Below are positions 39,418-48,246 of a stretch of 64,000 nucleotides of DNA, piece after piece (within the stretch, counting starts at the first letter, position 1; each line of letters begins with the position of its first letter). A program made the translations under genes and the position numbers. The stretch comes from a virus. The notes beneath the pieces were generated by a model, which was not told the origin of the DNA, ran no database searches, and saw only the letters and a list, made by a program, of their open reading frames with translations. The DNA lies in IMG/VR virus record IMGVR_UViG_3300042507_003741, positions 1 to 64,000 of that record; one strand, 5' to 3'.

Positions 39418-39744
39418 TCAGTACCTCATCGAGCCGTTCTTGCCGGAAGTGAAGCCGTACGAATACTGGCCGTCGCCCTGCCCGATCTTCTTCATCAAAC
39501 CGTCCAGGACGCCGTACTTGCGCTCCTGTGACTGGCGGGCAGTCTGCGAGTCGTACATGCGGCGCTGCGACTCTTGCTGCTGGAGTCCGCGCTCGTACAT
39601 CTCGCGCTCGTAGTCAGGCGACTGCTGGTACGCCTGCATCTGCTTGTTGCGAGCCAACTGTGCGGAGACTTCGTTGTAGCCGTACCCCGCCTGCGGAGCG
39701 GAGGCGCCGTGATTGAAGCCAGAGAAAGAACCTGCGTACGCCAT
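39418..39744 (-). CDS. Hypothetical Gln/Tyr-rich protein, 108 aa
   Basis: Starts MAYAGSFSGFNHGASAPQAG, with AGGGAGGGG upstream. Tyr/Gln-rich with coiled-coil centre (YQQSPDYEREMYERGLQQQE). Probably structural, with its neighbours. Confidence 0.55.
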   Translation of the reverse strand: MAYAGSFSGFNHGASAPQAGYGYNEVSAQLARNKQMQAYQQSPDYEREMYERGLQQQESQRRMYDSQTARQSQERKYGVLDGLMKKIGQGDGQYSYGFTSGKNGSMRY

Positions 39745-39760
39745 AACCCCTCCCTGCGTT

Positions 39761-40390
39761 TCAACCAAAGTCCTGCATCAACACAGAACCGTCGGGCAAG
39801 CCGAAGGGGTTCTGGAGCCGCGCATGCTGTTCCCTGGCTTCTTGGCCGTAGTCGTAGAGGTGCATGGATCGGGCACCGCCTCGACGGAGGAAGTCAGCGA
39901 CAGGGCTCTGCGTCTGCGGAGGCGTGGCCGCCGCCGGTGGCCTTCTTTGCGGCGGCTGCTGCTTGGGCTGCTGCTTGGGCGGGCCGGCAGGTTGGCCGTC
40001 TCCGTCCGCGACCACAGGCGCCGCTGGCTTCCGGTTCGGGTCGTCCATCCCCTGCCAAGTGCCGCCTCCGGCAGAAGCGCTGCCCGACGAGGTTTCGGAT
40101 GTGACGCGAACCAGAGGCGACAGGCTCTGGCCCGGATCGCGCTCCGACGCTGCCGGGAGGTGGGCGCGCACGGCCTTGACCAAATCGCGCACCTTGTTGC
40201 CCGCCGTTACCGCACTGGGGTCGCCTCTGAAGTTGGCCTCAAACTTGGCGTCCCTCAATGCACCAATCGCGTCCTGCTTTTTCGCCAGATCGTCCAGTCC
40301 GCTGTAGTCATAGGACTTGCTGGAACTGGACTGCGAAGACGCCGGCGAGGCGGTGTACGCAGTCAGCAACTCGGGAAGTCGTAAAGCCAT
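39761..40390 (-). CDS. Hypothetical virion-cluster protein, 209 aa
   Basis: 209 residues, Ser/Pro/Gln-rich in the middle (GPPKQQPKQQPPQRRPPAAA). GAGAGG precedes ATG. C-terminal motif PDGSVLMQDFG. No function recognised. Confidence 0.55.
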   Translation of the reverse strand: MALRLPELLTAYTASPASSQSSSSKSYDYSGLDDLAKKQDAIGALRDAKFEANFRGDPSAVTAGNKVRDLVKAVRAHLPAASERDPGQSLSPLVRVTSETSSGSASAGGGTWQGMDDPNRKPAAPVVADGDGQPAGPPKQQPKQQPPQRRPPAAATPPQTQSPVADFLRRGGARSMHLYDYGQEAREQHARLQNPFGLPDGSVLMQDFG

Positions 40391-40430
40391 GCCTAGCCTC
40401 TCTACGGATTTATGTCCGCAGATTGGCTAG
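40391..40430 (-). promoter_or_regulatory. Nested hairpin with CATAAAT loop before the 39761-40390 gene
   Basis: On the minus strand CTAGCC (40425-40430) pairs with GGCTAG (40393-40398), and inside it CGGA pairs with TCCG around a CATAAA loop (40405-40418). The GCGGACATAAATCC string also occurs, with one change, before the gene at 58043-58699. Fifteen bases separate it from ATG. Could be a promoter -10-like box or a leader hairpin. Confidence 0.35.
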
Positions 40431-40849
40431 TGAGCGGCGGCCTTTCTGGCCCGCCGGATGGCTAGGAGAACCGCCTGCCGGGCGACGGTCGCCGAGAACG
40501 GGAGGTGCCTGCGGCCCGCTTCCTCCCGCAGCCATCCCACGATCTCGTCCAGGCGTGTCTCGCACTCATCCGCCCCCCAGACGTCCATCTGGGCGGCTCG
40601 GGCGTTGCACGGGCAGGTCGGGGTGGCGGTGATGCCGACGAGCCGGAGGAGTTTCTTGAGTTCTGTGCCTGGACCGCCGGGCGTCTGGGTGATCGGCAGC
40701 GCCCTCGTGACGCGCGGATAATCCTGGTGCGTCTCATCGACCGTGACTGTGGCGCCGTCCTGGCTGACGATGCAGCCACGCACCTCGTCAAGCGTGTAGC
40801 CGCGCTCGCGGCAGCGAGCATCAAAATGTGAGCGGAGTCCGGTGATCAT
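40427..40849 (-). CDS. Planctomycete-type Cys/RAAQMDxWG protein
   Basis: 140 residues; start ATG overlapping the upstream TGA. The C-terminal two-thirds, GITATPTCPCNARAAQMDVW then GADECETR and WLREEAGRRHLPFS, fit a pattern I have seen repeatedly in planctomycete and related phage proteins. The cysteines may bind a metal. Function unknown; useful for host inference. Confidence 0.55.
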   Translation of the reverse strand: MITGLRSHFDARCRERGYTLDEVRGCIVSQDGATVTVDETHQDYPRVTRALPITQTPGGPGTELKKLLRLVGITATPTCPCNARAAQMDVWGADECETRLDEIVGWLREEAGRRHLPFSATVARQAVLLAIRRARKAAAH

Positions 40850-41673
40850 GGGAAGGGGTTGAAGTCTCCGCAAGGCATGCAATCACTTGCCGCATCAGAA
40901 AACTGCACCCATACGCCGCACGGCGTGTAGCCAGGAATGTTCGGTGGCCCGGTCCCTGCGGGAATGCAAAACGTATTGCAGTTAGGGACGAGGCCGGGAC
41001 AGTCGGTGCAGTCGTTCCATATCTCGTTGGGCGGCTCAACGCACAGACCTACGCATTGTCCGTTCACGCAATCGCATCCAGGCCCGCAATCCCCCATGGA
41101 CTCGCAAGGGCCGGAGCATGGCGGGGCGCAAAGGTCAATCCCAAGAGCGTCCGCGCACGCCTGCATTTGCGTGGACTGCGGTGGCGTGTACGCAGAGAAG
41201 TTGGCGCACCCCGTCGCCTCCACGCCTACCGGGCAGTTGTCGCCGCCGGTGTAGGACAGCGAAGACACGCACTCGTCGCAACTATCCACGACTCTGGTGC
41301 GAAAGTAGTACTGCTGGCGTGGGTACATCGTGTCCGGGTTTTCTGTCGGCAGCGCGGAATCTTCTAGGCACCACTGGCCCGGCCACTGAGGCAGCGCCGC
41401 AGCGTCTGCCGCGCACGCGGCGATACCCAACCCGGCTTCGCAATTCCATCCGCTGACCCGCACCACATCCGCAGGCTGGGCTGGGATGTTGTCAATCGTA
41501 GAGGTTTCGCAATCCAACTCGGTGTTGTAGGAGGCTTGGTACGTCGAGTACACGGTTTCGTGGCAGATGTAGCGATATTCGCACGGAGACTCGCAGCAGC
41601 AGGCAGCATTGGCCGCCAAGCCTCCGCCCCTGACTAGCAGCACGCCGTTGTTGAGATAGAGCGGCACCGTCAA
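40846..41673 (-). CDS. Cysteine-rich tail-cluster protein
   Basis: 275 residues with about 29 cysteines, more than one in ten. It starts MTVPLYLNNGVLLVRGGGLA then AACCCE, and later carries a CxxxxxCxxxCxC-type run (CESMGDCGPGCDCVNGQCVG). No signal peptide. It lies between tail and accessory genes, so it may be a structural or host-contact protein held by disulfides. The N-terminal pattern resembles proteins of planctomycete prophage-like loci. Start overlap with neighbour is four bases. Confidence 0.6.
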   Translation of the reverse strand: MTVPLYLNNGVLLVRGGGLAANAACCCESPCEYRYICHETVYSTYQASYNTELDCETSTIDNIPAQPADVVRVSGWNCEAGLGIAACAADAAALPQWPGQWCLEDSALPTENPDTMYPRQQYYFRTRVVDSCDECVSSLSYTGGDNCPVGVEATGCANFSAYTPPQSTQMQACADALGIDLCAPPCSGPCESMGDCGPGCDCVNGQCVGLCVEPPNEIWNDCTDCPGLVPNCNTFCIPAGTGPPNIPGYTPCGVWVQFSDAASDCMPCGDFNPFP

Positions 41674-43097
41674 CCCCCAGTCGGGCAGTCGGAAATCGGG
41701 ATCACAAGGTTCTCGGCCGGATCGCCCTCAGCAAGCACGTACAGGTTCTTGCGAGAGAACTCCAGGCCGGAGGCAGTCAGGGCAACGTCCGTCAGCACCG
41801 TGACCAGATGCGACCGCCACGTCAGGCAGGGGTCCGCCCCCTCAGATGCAGTGACGTACGACAGCGCCGAAGGCAGGTCGCTGTCGTAGCCAGACAGGTC
41901 ATCGACCTTGATCCCGACGAGCGAACTGAACGCCGTGCAGTGTGCGGCCGGCTGAATCTCAAGGGCGTAATACTCGACCTCTGGGGCGTTCACACCATCG
42001 GGCTCCGCCTCGACGTACTCGCCGTTCACGTCGAACAACGGCGGCCCAGACATCACGGCGGCGGGGTCGTCTCGCTCGGTAGATTCCGGCTCCGGGTCGG
42101 GCGGGGCTGGGGCGGCCTGGACGCGATCTTTCGTGCGGGCTGCGAACAGGACGTGCTTTTCCTCGTCCGTGTCCGCAATCGGGGTGGTCTGATTGAGAAC
42201 ATCCACCTCCAGTTCAGACTCGGGCCACACCTGCTCGACGGACTTGGTGTCTCCGACGGCCCATCCGCCCGTAAACTTGCCGACCCGGAACGTGTTGAAA
42301 TAGGTGTTGGCGTCTCCGCGTGACGAGAAGACAGGGATGATCCTGCGGCGGCCGCGAAGCCCCTTGCGGTCCTCGACGATCTCGGTCACGACCGTCTGGG
42401 GCGTGACAGGAATCGTGTCCACTCGCTCCTTGCGCTCGTTCCACGCCTTGATGCGCTCGTAGGTGACCTCCAGCCCTCTGCCGTCGATGAACTCGACCTT
42501 CGTCACTACGTCGTACTCGGAGCGGTTGAGCATCTGGAGGTTCCAGAGCACCTCCCGGCCCGTCTCTTGGATGTCGAGGCGCGCCGTGCCGTCGTTGTGC
42601 CCGACCTGCGCGCGTGGGGCTTTGCCAACGAGTTGATTCGCCTGCGAGTCCAGCATCGCCACCGGCAGGCCATTGGCGGGTCGGCCGGCGACGACGTTGC
42701 GGACGCTGACTTGTGCGGCCTGACCATTGCCGGCCACGTCCGTCAGCGAGCCAGGAGCAACACGGAACTGGGCAGGCGCCTGCTGCGGTATCGCCACCGG
42801 GACCACGTTCGGCTCCGGCTCTTTCTCGGGCCGCTGCTCGGACGGGGCGGTCCGCTGCGGCCGGTGGTCGGGATCGGCAGGGCGAAAGTCGAGATTCGGG
42901 AATCGCAAGCGCCGCTTCTCGGGCGTCACCATCCGCATGTCGGCTGGGGTGCTGTCGATCTCCACCGGCCCGGCGTGCCGCATCTCCTGAGCGCTGTTGC
43001 CCAAGATGCTGGCAATCTGCGTGGCGGCGTCAGGCGACAGCCCGGCCGACACGAGCGCCTTCCGCAACTGCTGCCGCTGTTCGCTGAATCCGGCCAT
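41670..43097 (-). CDS. Tail-cluster structural protein, 475 aa
   Basis: 475 residues. A helical N-terminus is followed by a Pro-rich linker (about 70-115) and a large beta-rich body (DIQETGREVLWNLQMLNRSE, then VVTKVEFIDGRGLEVTYERI). C-terminal part SRKNLYVLAEGDPAENL. Function not recognised; in the tail region beside the tubular protein. Confidence 0.55.
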   Translation of the reverse strand: MAGFSEQRQQLRKALVSAGLSPDAATQIASILGNSAQEMRHAGPVEIDSTPADMRMVTPEKRRLRFPNLDFRPADPDHRPQRTAPSEQRPEKEPEPNVVPVAIPQQAPAQFRVAPGSLTDVAGNGQAAQVSVRNVVAGRPANGLPVAMLDSQANQLVGKAPRAQVGHNDGTARLDIQETGREVLWNLQMLNRSEYDVVTKVEFIDGRGLEVTYERIKAWNERKERVDTIPVTPQTVVTEIVEDRKGLRGRRRIIPVFSSRGDANTYFNTFRVGKFTGGWAVGDTKSVEQVWPESELEVDVLNQTTPIADTDEEKHVLFAARTKDRVQAAPAPPDPEPESTERDDPAAVMSGPPLFDVNGEYVEAEPDGVNAPEVEYYALEIQPAAHCTAFSSLVGIKVDDLSGYDSDLPSALSYVTASEGADPCLTWRSHLVTVLTDVALTASGLEFSRKNLYVLAEGDPAENLVIPISDCPTGG

Positions 43098-43101
43098 GCG
43101 G

Positions 43102-46062
43102 CTACCCTCCGGACGCCGTGCCGTACACGTCGAGGGCGTAGACGATGACGGGATCGGCGTTCTTGCTGGCGCCGATCAGTTCGACGGCCACATGACGATC
43201 AGAGGACTGGATGTCGTCCATGCTGCGACTGGCGAACGCCGCCTTCGCCACGCCGCTGTCGTAGCCAGTCCGCGTAGTCTGTGCCGCCATGTCCAGGCGG
43301 GATGCACCATCAACGGTGCTGGCCGTAAAGCCCACGCCGCGATTGCGGTTGGCGACGTTGGGGCGAGCGTGCGCCGAGTTGTTGTAGTAGAGGCGTGCTG
43401 CGATGTCGCACTTCGCGGACTGGGGCTTGTAGGTCAGGCTGACATCGCGCGACTGCCCGGAGCCACCGCCCTTGGCGTTCATGTCCGTTGGAAAAGCACG
43501 GTTACCCGTCTTGTAGCGATACACAGGGAACATCGAGCCGGTGGCGGCGACAAAGGTGGCCGTCGCCTGGACGGGTGCCGCGCAGTTCGGGTCGTCGGGA
43601 GCCGAGACGGTAACGGAGCCGCTGGAGTACCCGTGCCCTTGATGCAGAATCCAGATGCCGCTGACCTGCCCTTCGGCGTTGATAACAGCCTGGAGTTCTG
43701 CCCCCACGCCGCCGGAGACGGTCACGGTCGGAGGCGTGCGATACCCCGCCCCCTTGTTCGTGATGGTCACGGTGGAGATGGCCCCGACTGCCGAGTCCAG
43801 TCGCCCTTCGTCGAGCAGGAAGGCACCGCTCGACGCCCCATAGACGCAGCGGTAGTCTCCGTTCGACATCGGGACTGCGGCACCAGCGGAGATCCGCTGC
43901 GGATACCGTTCCATCCACCACGTATTGGTGTCGATGGAGTAGCACAGGGCACGGGTCGGATATCCCGTCGAAACGTCGGCCTTGAATGCTACGAATACCC
44001 GCACGACCTTGCGGACGGCATCCACGAGGACGAAGTTCCATCCCTTGCGGCCCAGAGCCCAGTCCACTTGCGTGCGAAAGATGTCGTCAATGGGGGCCGA
44101 CAAGTCCTTGAACTCACCCTGCGGCGAGATCGAGTACACGCCGTACTGATCCAGCACGTAGCAGACCCCTGCATAGATGTCCCAGCACCGCTGGCCGGAG
44201 CAACCCCTGTTGGCAATCGGCGACACGTCGGCATCCCGAAGCGGCTGCTTGCTGTACGACAGCGAGTAGGCGTGCCGCGACTGCATGATGAGCATGGAGC
44301 CGCCAAACGGGATCAAGGCCGTGATGGCGTCACCGTCCCTCGCGTTCTGCTGAAGCACGAGTTCGTTGATGTCAGGAACGCTCTCCGGCTCGTCCACCTC
44401 CGAAAAGTAGATCGAGTTCGGCTCGGCCCCGCCCGTGTCCACGCCGTACCAGAAGCGGTCCTGGTAGCGCACGACGACGGCCTTGTCGTTCGGCGGCGGC
44501 TTGAACCGCATGGCGTTTAGATCGCCGTTTGGCAGCACAATGGGCATGGCTGCATACCCCACCCGGTCCGGATTCCGCACCTCCTCGTCGGTTAGGTCAT
44601 CGGTGAGCGTGGCTTCGGTGCCAACCCGGTAGAGCATGAGGGCTTGGTCGCCCGTTGTCCGCCACAACTCCACCGTGAGCGTGCGGCCATCCGTATTGCT
44701 CGGCCCGGTCACGCTCCACGCCATCGACTGCGCCCCCTCTCCTGCGTCCACCTCCAGGACGGGAGACAGATTGCTGGGAATCGGACCGCCACTGGCAACT
44801 GGCGTGTTGTCTACATAGCGGTAGTAGCACTGGTACTTGCCACGCAGGTGCGGGCGGGCCACTGCAAACGCTTCCGCCCCGCCTGCGACAGCAGACACCT
44901 GCGGGAGCGTCTTGTAGCCGCCGCCGCCAGACTCTAGCGATACGGATGAGATCGCCCCGTTGGTCACCTTGCATGTGGCGTATGCGCCAAAGCCTGACGC
45001 CGACGTGATCTGGATCTCCGGAGCAACCACGTATCCGCTGCCGGCGTTTGTGATGGTGATGGACTTGATGGAGAATCGCGGCGTGGACGTGTTGTTGGCG
45101 TGGCCCGGCGGATAGCCTTCGATGATGATCGTCTTGTTGGCCGGCAGCGCACCACGCGCGCCTGTGGTGGCGTTCCATGAGGAACCGCTGGTGATCTCGA
45201 TCCGCACTGGGTCGGTCTGCGAGTATCCTGTGCCGGCGGTTTTGGCCGTGACGGACCGGACAAACGGCGACTCTGACCAAAACACGAACGGCGTGCTGCC
45301 GACGCACTGCGTCTCCAGGACTCGCTGCCCGTAGAAGTTCACTCGCGCCACTGCGCCAGTGCCTGTGGCGCCGCTCACGGTGTACGTCAGCGTGGTCGTG
45401 ACCGGCACATAACTGGTCAGGTTACTCGGCCCCAGACCGCATGCGTTGTGGTAGACCGAGACTGTGCGTGCCACAGACCCGCTGCCATTGGTCAGCGGAA
45501 TATCGACTGCCCCCCATGCGGCGTACACGGTGCGCTGGCTTGCGATGTAGTCGGTTTCGTCATCGAACGGCGGCCCTTGCAGCATCTCGTAGTGCGTGAT
45601 GGAGCCGGGATTGGGGGGCGTGCCGTCCATGACGGGAGTTAGCACGGCTCCCGTCCCGTGCGTGGTACTGAGGACGATGGGCGGAGGAGCCGGGTAGTGC
45701 TTGCCGCCGTCCGTCACAACCAGTTCGCTGACGACCGACTGGTTGAGGTAGGACTGGGCCTTTGCGGCCCGATAGCCGGCCGGAGGAGATGCGGGGGCGG
45801 TGAACGTCACGGACGGGGCGGCGTTGTATACGGCACCGGGCTTGTGAACATCGGCGCGGGCGACGTAGTACCGCTTCGTGGTGTTCAGCGTGATCGTCGG
45901 TGCGGTCGCTGGGGGCACGATGCCAGCGTTCGTGGATGTGCCGACCCCATTCCATCGCTTGGGCTGGATGCCCAATCCCTGCGCGATAATCAGTTCGCCG
46001 TAGCGACCCTGCGCGCACGAAATCGGATGCGACGTACTGAAGCCGGATGCAATGACGGTCAC
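43102..46062 (-). CDS. Tail tubular protein B-like, with GxGY beta repeats
   Basis: 986 residues, GTG start overlapping the upstream TGA. At least six GxGY-type repeats: GGKHYPAP (about 121), AGTGYSQT (277), AGSGYVVAP (342), GGGGYKTLP (382), KGAGYRTPP (772) and HGYSSGS (811). The repeats are followed by a valine-rich strand. The central region has YNACGLG and DRFWYGVD, which resembles gp12-like tail nozzle beta-propellers. Its size exceeds T7 gp12 (about 800 residues). Confidence 0.65.
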   Translation of the reverse strand: MTVIASGFSTSHPISCAQGRYGELIIAQGLGIQPKRWNGVGTSTNAGIVPPATAPTITLNTTKRYYVARADVHKPGAVYNAAPSVTFTAPASPPAGYRAAKAQSYLNQSVVSELVVTDGGKHYPAPPPIVLSTTHGTGAVLTPVMDGTPPNPGSITHYEMLQGPPFDDETDYIASQRTVYAAWGAVDIPLTNGSGSVARTVSVYHNACGLGPSNLTSYVPVTTTLTYTVSGATGTGAVARVNFYGQRVLETQCVGSTPFVFWSESPFVRSVTAKTAGTGYSQTDPVRIEITSGSSWNATTGARGALPANKTIIIEGYPPGHANNTSTPRFSIKSITITNAGSGYVVAPEIQITSASGFGAYATCKVTNGAISSVSLESGGGGYKTLPQVSAVAGGAEAFAVARPHLRGKYQCYYRYVDNTPVASGGPIPSNLSPVLEVDAGEGAQSMAWSVTGPSNTDGRTLTVELWRTTGDQALMLYRVGTEATLTDDLTDEEVRNPDRVGYAAMPIVLPNGDLNAMRFKPPPNDKAVVVRYQDRFWYGVDTGGAEPNSIYFSEVDEPESVPDINELVLQQNARDGDAITALIPFGGSMLIMQSRHAYSLSYSKQPLRDADVSPIANRGCSGQRCWDIYAGVCYVLDQYGVYSISPQGEFKDLSAPIDDIFRTQVDWALGRKGWNFVLVDAVRKVVRVFVAFKADVSTGYPTRALCYSIDTNTWWMERYPQRISAGAAVPMSNGDYRCVYGASSGAFLLDEGRLDSAVGAISTVTITNKGAGYRTPPTVTVSGGVGAELQAVINAEGQVSGIWILHQGHGYSSGSVTVSAPDDPNCAAPVQATATFVAATGSMFPVYRYKTGNRAFPTDMNAKGGGSGQSRDVSLTYKPQSAKCDIAARLYYNNSAHARPNVANRNRGVGFTASTVDGASRLDMAAQTTRTGYDSGVAKAAFASRSMDDIQSSDRHVAVELIGASKNADPVIVYALDVYGTASGG

Positions 46063-46427
46063 GACGGCGGCTCCCCTGCGTGGTCGTGGAACGTCCCCGT
46101 GTAACTGCTCTGCACCTGCCCAGAGGACGGAGACAGCGATGGGTCAATGGGGCTCGACAGGGCTGTGCCGTACGCTGGCGTTGCCAATGACCGCACTTGT
46201 CCAGAAGCGTCCAGGACAATCATCTTGGCGGCGTTGCCGAAGATGTATGGATAGCAGTCCCGGATTTCTGGGGCCGCGCTCGCGAACGACACCGGCCGCA
46301 TGCCGCCGCGACTGGTGAGTTGGCCGGGAGTTGCCGTGACGATATTGGTCTGCTCGACGGCAGCGCCCGCAGGGATGGCATACGGGCTGGCGTTTGTGAC
46401 CAGTCCTGCCCACATCGCTTCGGCCAC
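46059..46427 (-). CDS. Small tail protein, N-terminal part of gp12-like module
   Basis: 122 residues with PAGAAVEQTNIVTATPGQLT then SRGGMRPV, a pattern typical of the N-terminus of podovirus tail tubular B proteins. It ends at a stop that overlaps the larger protein's GTG, so a protein normally encoded in one frame may be split in two here. Confidence 0.55.
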   Translation of the reverse strand: MAEAMWAGLVTNASPYAIPAGAAVEQTNIVTATPGQLTSRGGMRPVSFASAAPEIRDCYPYIFGNAAKMIVLDASGQVRSLATPAYGTALSSPIDPSLSPSSGQVQSSYTGTFHDHAGEPPS

Positions 46428-46429
46428 GA

Positions 46430-47314
46430 CTACACCCCCGTGTCTGCGCCCGAAGGCGAGTAGTACCCAAGTGAACGCGGGCCGCTCACAACGATGCCGT
46501 CTGGGCGAGTACCACTGAGCGGCGCCACCACGTCCGCCTCAAAGGCCATCCGCAGGTCGCGGGCGTAGACGGTCAGCGATCCCTCGACGTTCTTGCCCAT
46601 CATCTTGGCGACCCACACCTCTGCACCGGACAGCACTGCCGTGAACATGGTGTCGCTCACGTCGAGGTAGTCCGACACGACTGTCTTGGCGTTGGCGGGC
46701 GGTGTGCCCACCAGACTTCCTGCGACCCCGATGATTTCTTCGGCCGTGAACGGGTTGATCCCCGCTGGCCCCTCCGGAAAGGCGGTGGCCGTGCCGTAAC
46801 GCTTCACCAGCCCCGTCGTGGACAGCGATCCATTCCGGCTCGCTGCCTCGTAGCCCATGTACCGCAGTGGGGCAGGCTTCCGCCGGTAGGTGTAGGTCAG
46901 CGTTTGCGTGATGTCCGGGTCGCCGACGACCTTCAAGGCCCAGCGGTCGTAGAGCGTCGGATGCTTGACGACGGTCCACAGAATGGGCGAGTTGAGTTCC
47001 GGCAGCACGACGTTGAGTCGCGTCCACTCCATCGGCGTGACGTACTTCACAGACGACGGACTCGTCACGGGCGGGATGATGGAATCCACGTTCCGCACAT
47101 TCGCCGGCAGCGTGTAGGTGAAGCCGGGACCGCCGCCGGCGTCGGGCGTGGTCAGGGTGGCTGTCGTGACGTGCCAGTTCCAGTCGCGGGCGTGCGTCAC
47201 GTCGCGGTGGGCGTGGTGTGCAGCGGCCCGCAGCAGGCGATGCTCGCTGTCCTGAGCCCCGCCGCCAACGGAGTTCATCAGGTACTCTAGAATGTCCTGC
47301 CCGCAGTAGTACAT
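46430..47314 (-). CDS. Head-tail adaptor (tail tubular A-like)
   Basis: 294 residues; a helical beginning (MYYCGQDILEYLMNSVGGGA then SEHRLLRAAAHHAHRDVTHA) and beta body YTLPANVRNVDSIIPPV are characteristic of podovirus gp11-type proteins. It lies between the portal cluster and tubular B-like protein, as expected. Confidence 0.65.
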   Translation of the reverse strand: MYYCGQDILEYLMNSVGGGAQDSEHRLLRAAAHHAHRDVTHARDWNWHVTTATLTTPDAGGGPGFTYTLPANVRNVDSIIPPVTSPSSVKYVTPMEWTRLNVVLPELNSPILWTVVKHPTLYDRWALKVVGDPDITQTLTYTYRRKPAPLRYMGYEAASRNGSLSTTGLVKRYGTATAFPEGPAGINPFTAEEIIGVAGSLVGTPPANAKTVVSDYLDVSDTMFTAVLSGAEVWVAKMMGKNVEGSLTVYARDLRMAFEADVVAPLSGTRPDGIVVSGPRSLGYYSPSGADTGV

Positions 47315-47339
47315 CGACGCCCCCTGCGTGACCGGATAA

Positions 47340-47669
47340 TCAGCCCTTCACGCTCACGCGGAACGTCGCCGTGCCCGCGTTCGTCACCGCCACGATGAAC
47401 GGAGCGGCGAACAGGGCATCTGGCAGCGTGTAGGCGTTGTTGGCCGCAATGGTCGTGGTCACGCCCGAGCCGTCCGCATTGAGCGGCACGGGCGTGAGTT
47501 CCGGGCCGAAGGCGACATGCCACGTAAGCGTCGTGGCACTGGACACGGCGTCCACGATGAGCACGCCGCCGGCTGCGGCAGCGAACGGAATCTTGGGGCT
47601 GGTGCTGGTGCTGTTCGTGGCGACGAACGTGCCCGTCACGGAGTTGAGTCGCTCGATCTTGTTCGGCAT
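47340..47669 (-). CDS. Small beta-rich head or tail protein, 109 aa
   Basis: 109 residues, Thr/Ala/Val-rich beta sandwich-like sequence (TFVATNSTSTSPKIPFAA, VTTTIAANNAYTLP). Probably decoration or adaptor protein. Family unknown. Confidence 0.55.
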   Translation of the reverse strand: MPNKIERLNSVTGTFVATNSTSTSPKIPFAAAAGGVLIVDAVSSATTLTWHVAFGPELTPVPLNADGSGVTTTIAANNAYTLPDALFAAPFIVAVTNAGTATFRVSVKG

Positions 47670-48223
47670 TACTTCTTCTTCCTTTTCCAGTGGGGCACGA
47701 TGCGGTCCTTCACCTTCTCGATGGCCTCGCCACGCTTGAGTTTCGGGTTGTTCTTCATCTCTTCCCGGACATGCTCACGCAGGATGCGGGGGTTGATGTC
47801 CACTTCCTTCGGCGGCCCCTTCTCCGGCGGCACGTAGTCCACGATGCCGTGAACCTCCAGGTCGCGCTTCTTGGCGACCCGCAGAATGTCGGCGGTCGAG
47901 TCCACCCACGCCTCCGGGTCGCGGTGGCCCCGCTTGTCCGCGATGCCGCCCATGTAGAACTTGCCGGTGGTGTTGATCCCGGCGGCGCGGGCTTGCCCAA
48001 TCAGCCAGTCCGCCTGCTTGCGGGGAATGTTGTTGAGCCACTCGCCACCCAGCCGACCCTGCATGAAAGCCCGGTCGCTGCCTCGCGTGCCAGGAGGCTG
48101 ACGCAGGGCGCACATGGCCGCAAACCGCTCCGTCTGCCCGTCCGCAATGAGGCGGGCGTAGTGCGTGCGGACCTCCGCACTGGAGGCGGCAATCTCTGGC
48201 GGGAGTTGAATGGCAGTTTTCAT
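47669..48223 (-). CDS. Conserved virion-cluster protein, 184 aa
   Basis: Starts MKTAIQLPPEIAASSAEVRT. PPGTRGSDRAFMQG, GQARAAGINTTGKFYMGGIA and DPEAWVDSTADILRVAKKRD match a group of phage proteins I recognise only as conserved, upstream of adaptor genes. Lys-rich end (PHWKRKKK). Function unknown. Confidence 0.6.
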   Translation of the reverse strand: MKTAIQLPPEIAASSAEVRTHYARLIADGQTERFAAMCALRQPPGTRGSDRAFMQGRLGGEWLNNIPRKQADWLIGQARAAGINTTGKFYMGGIADKRGHRDPEAWVDSTADILRVAKKRDLEVHGIVDYVPPEKGPPKEVDINPRILREHVREEMKNNPKLKRGEAIEKVKDRIVPHWKRKKK

Positions 48224-48246
48224 GGCACCTATAGGTTCTTGTCCTG

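Noticed and set aside
42997-44520. 507-aa plus-strand ORF
   Set aside because: Antisense to two tail genes; no motif and no ribosome binding site.
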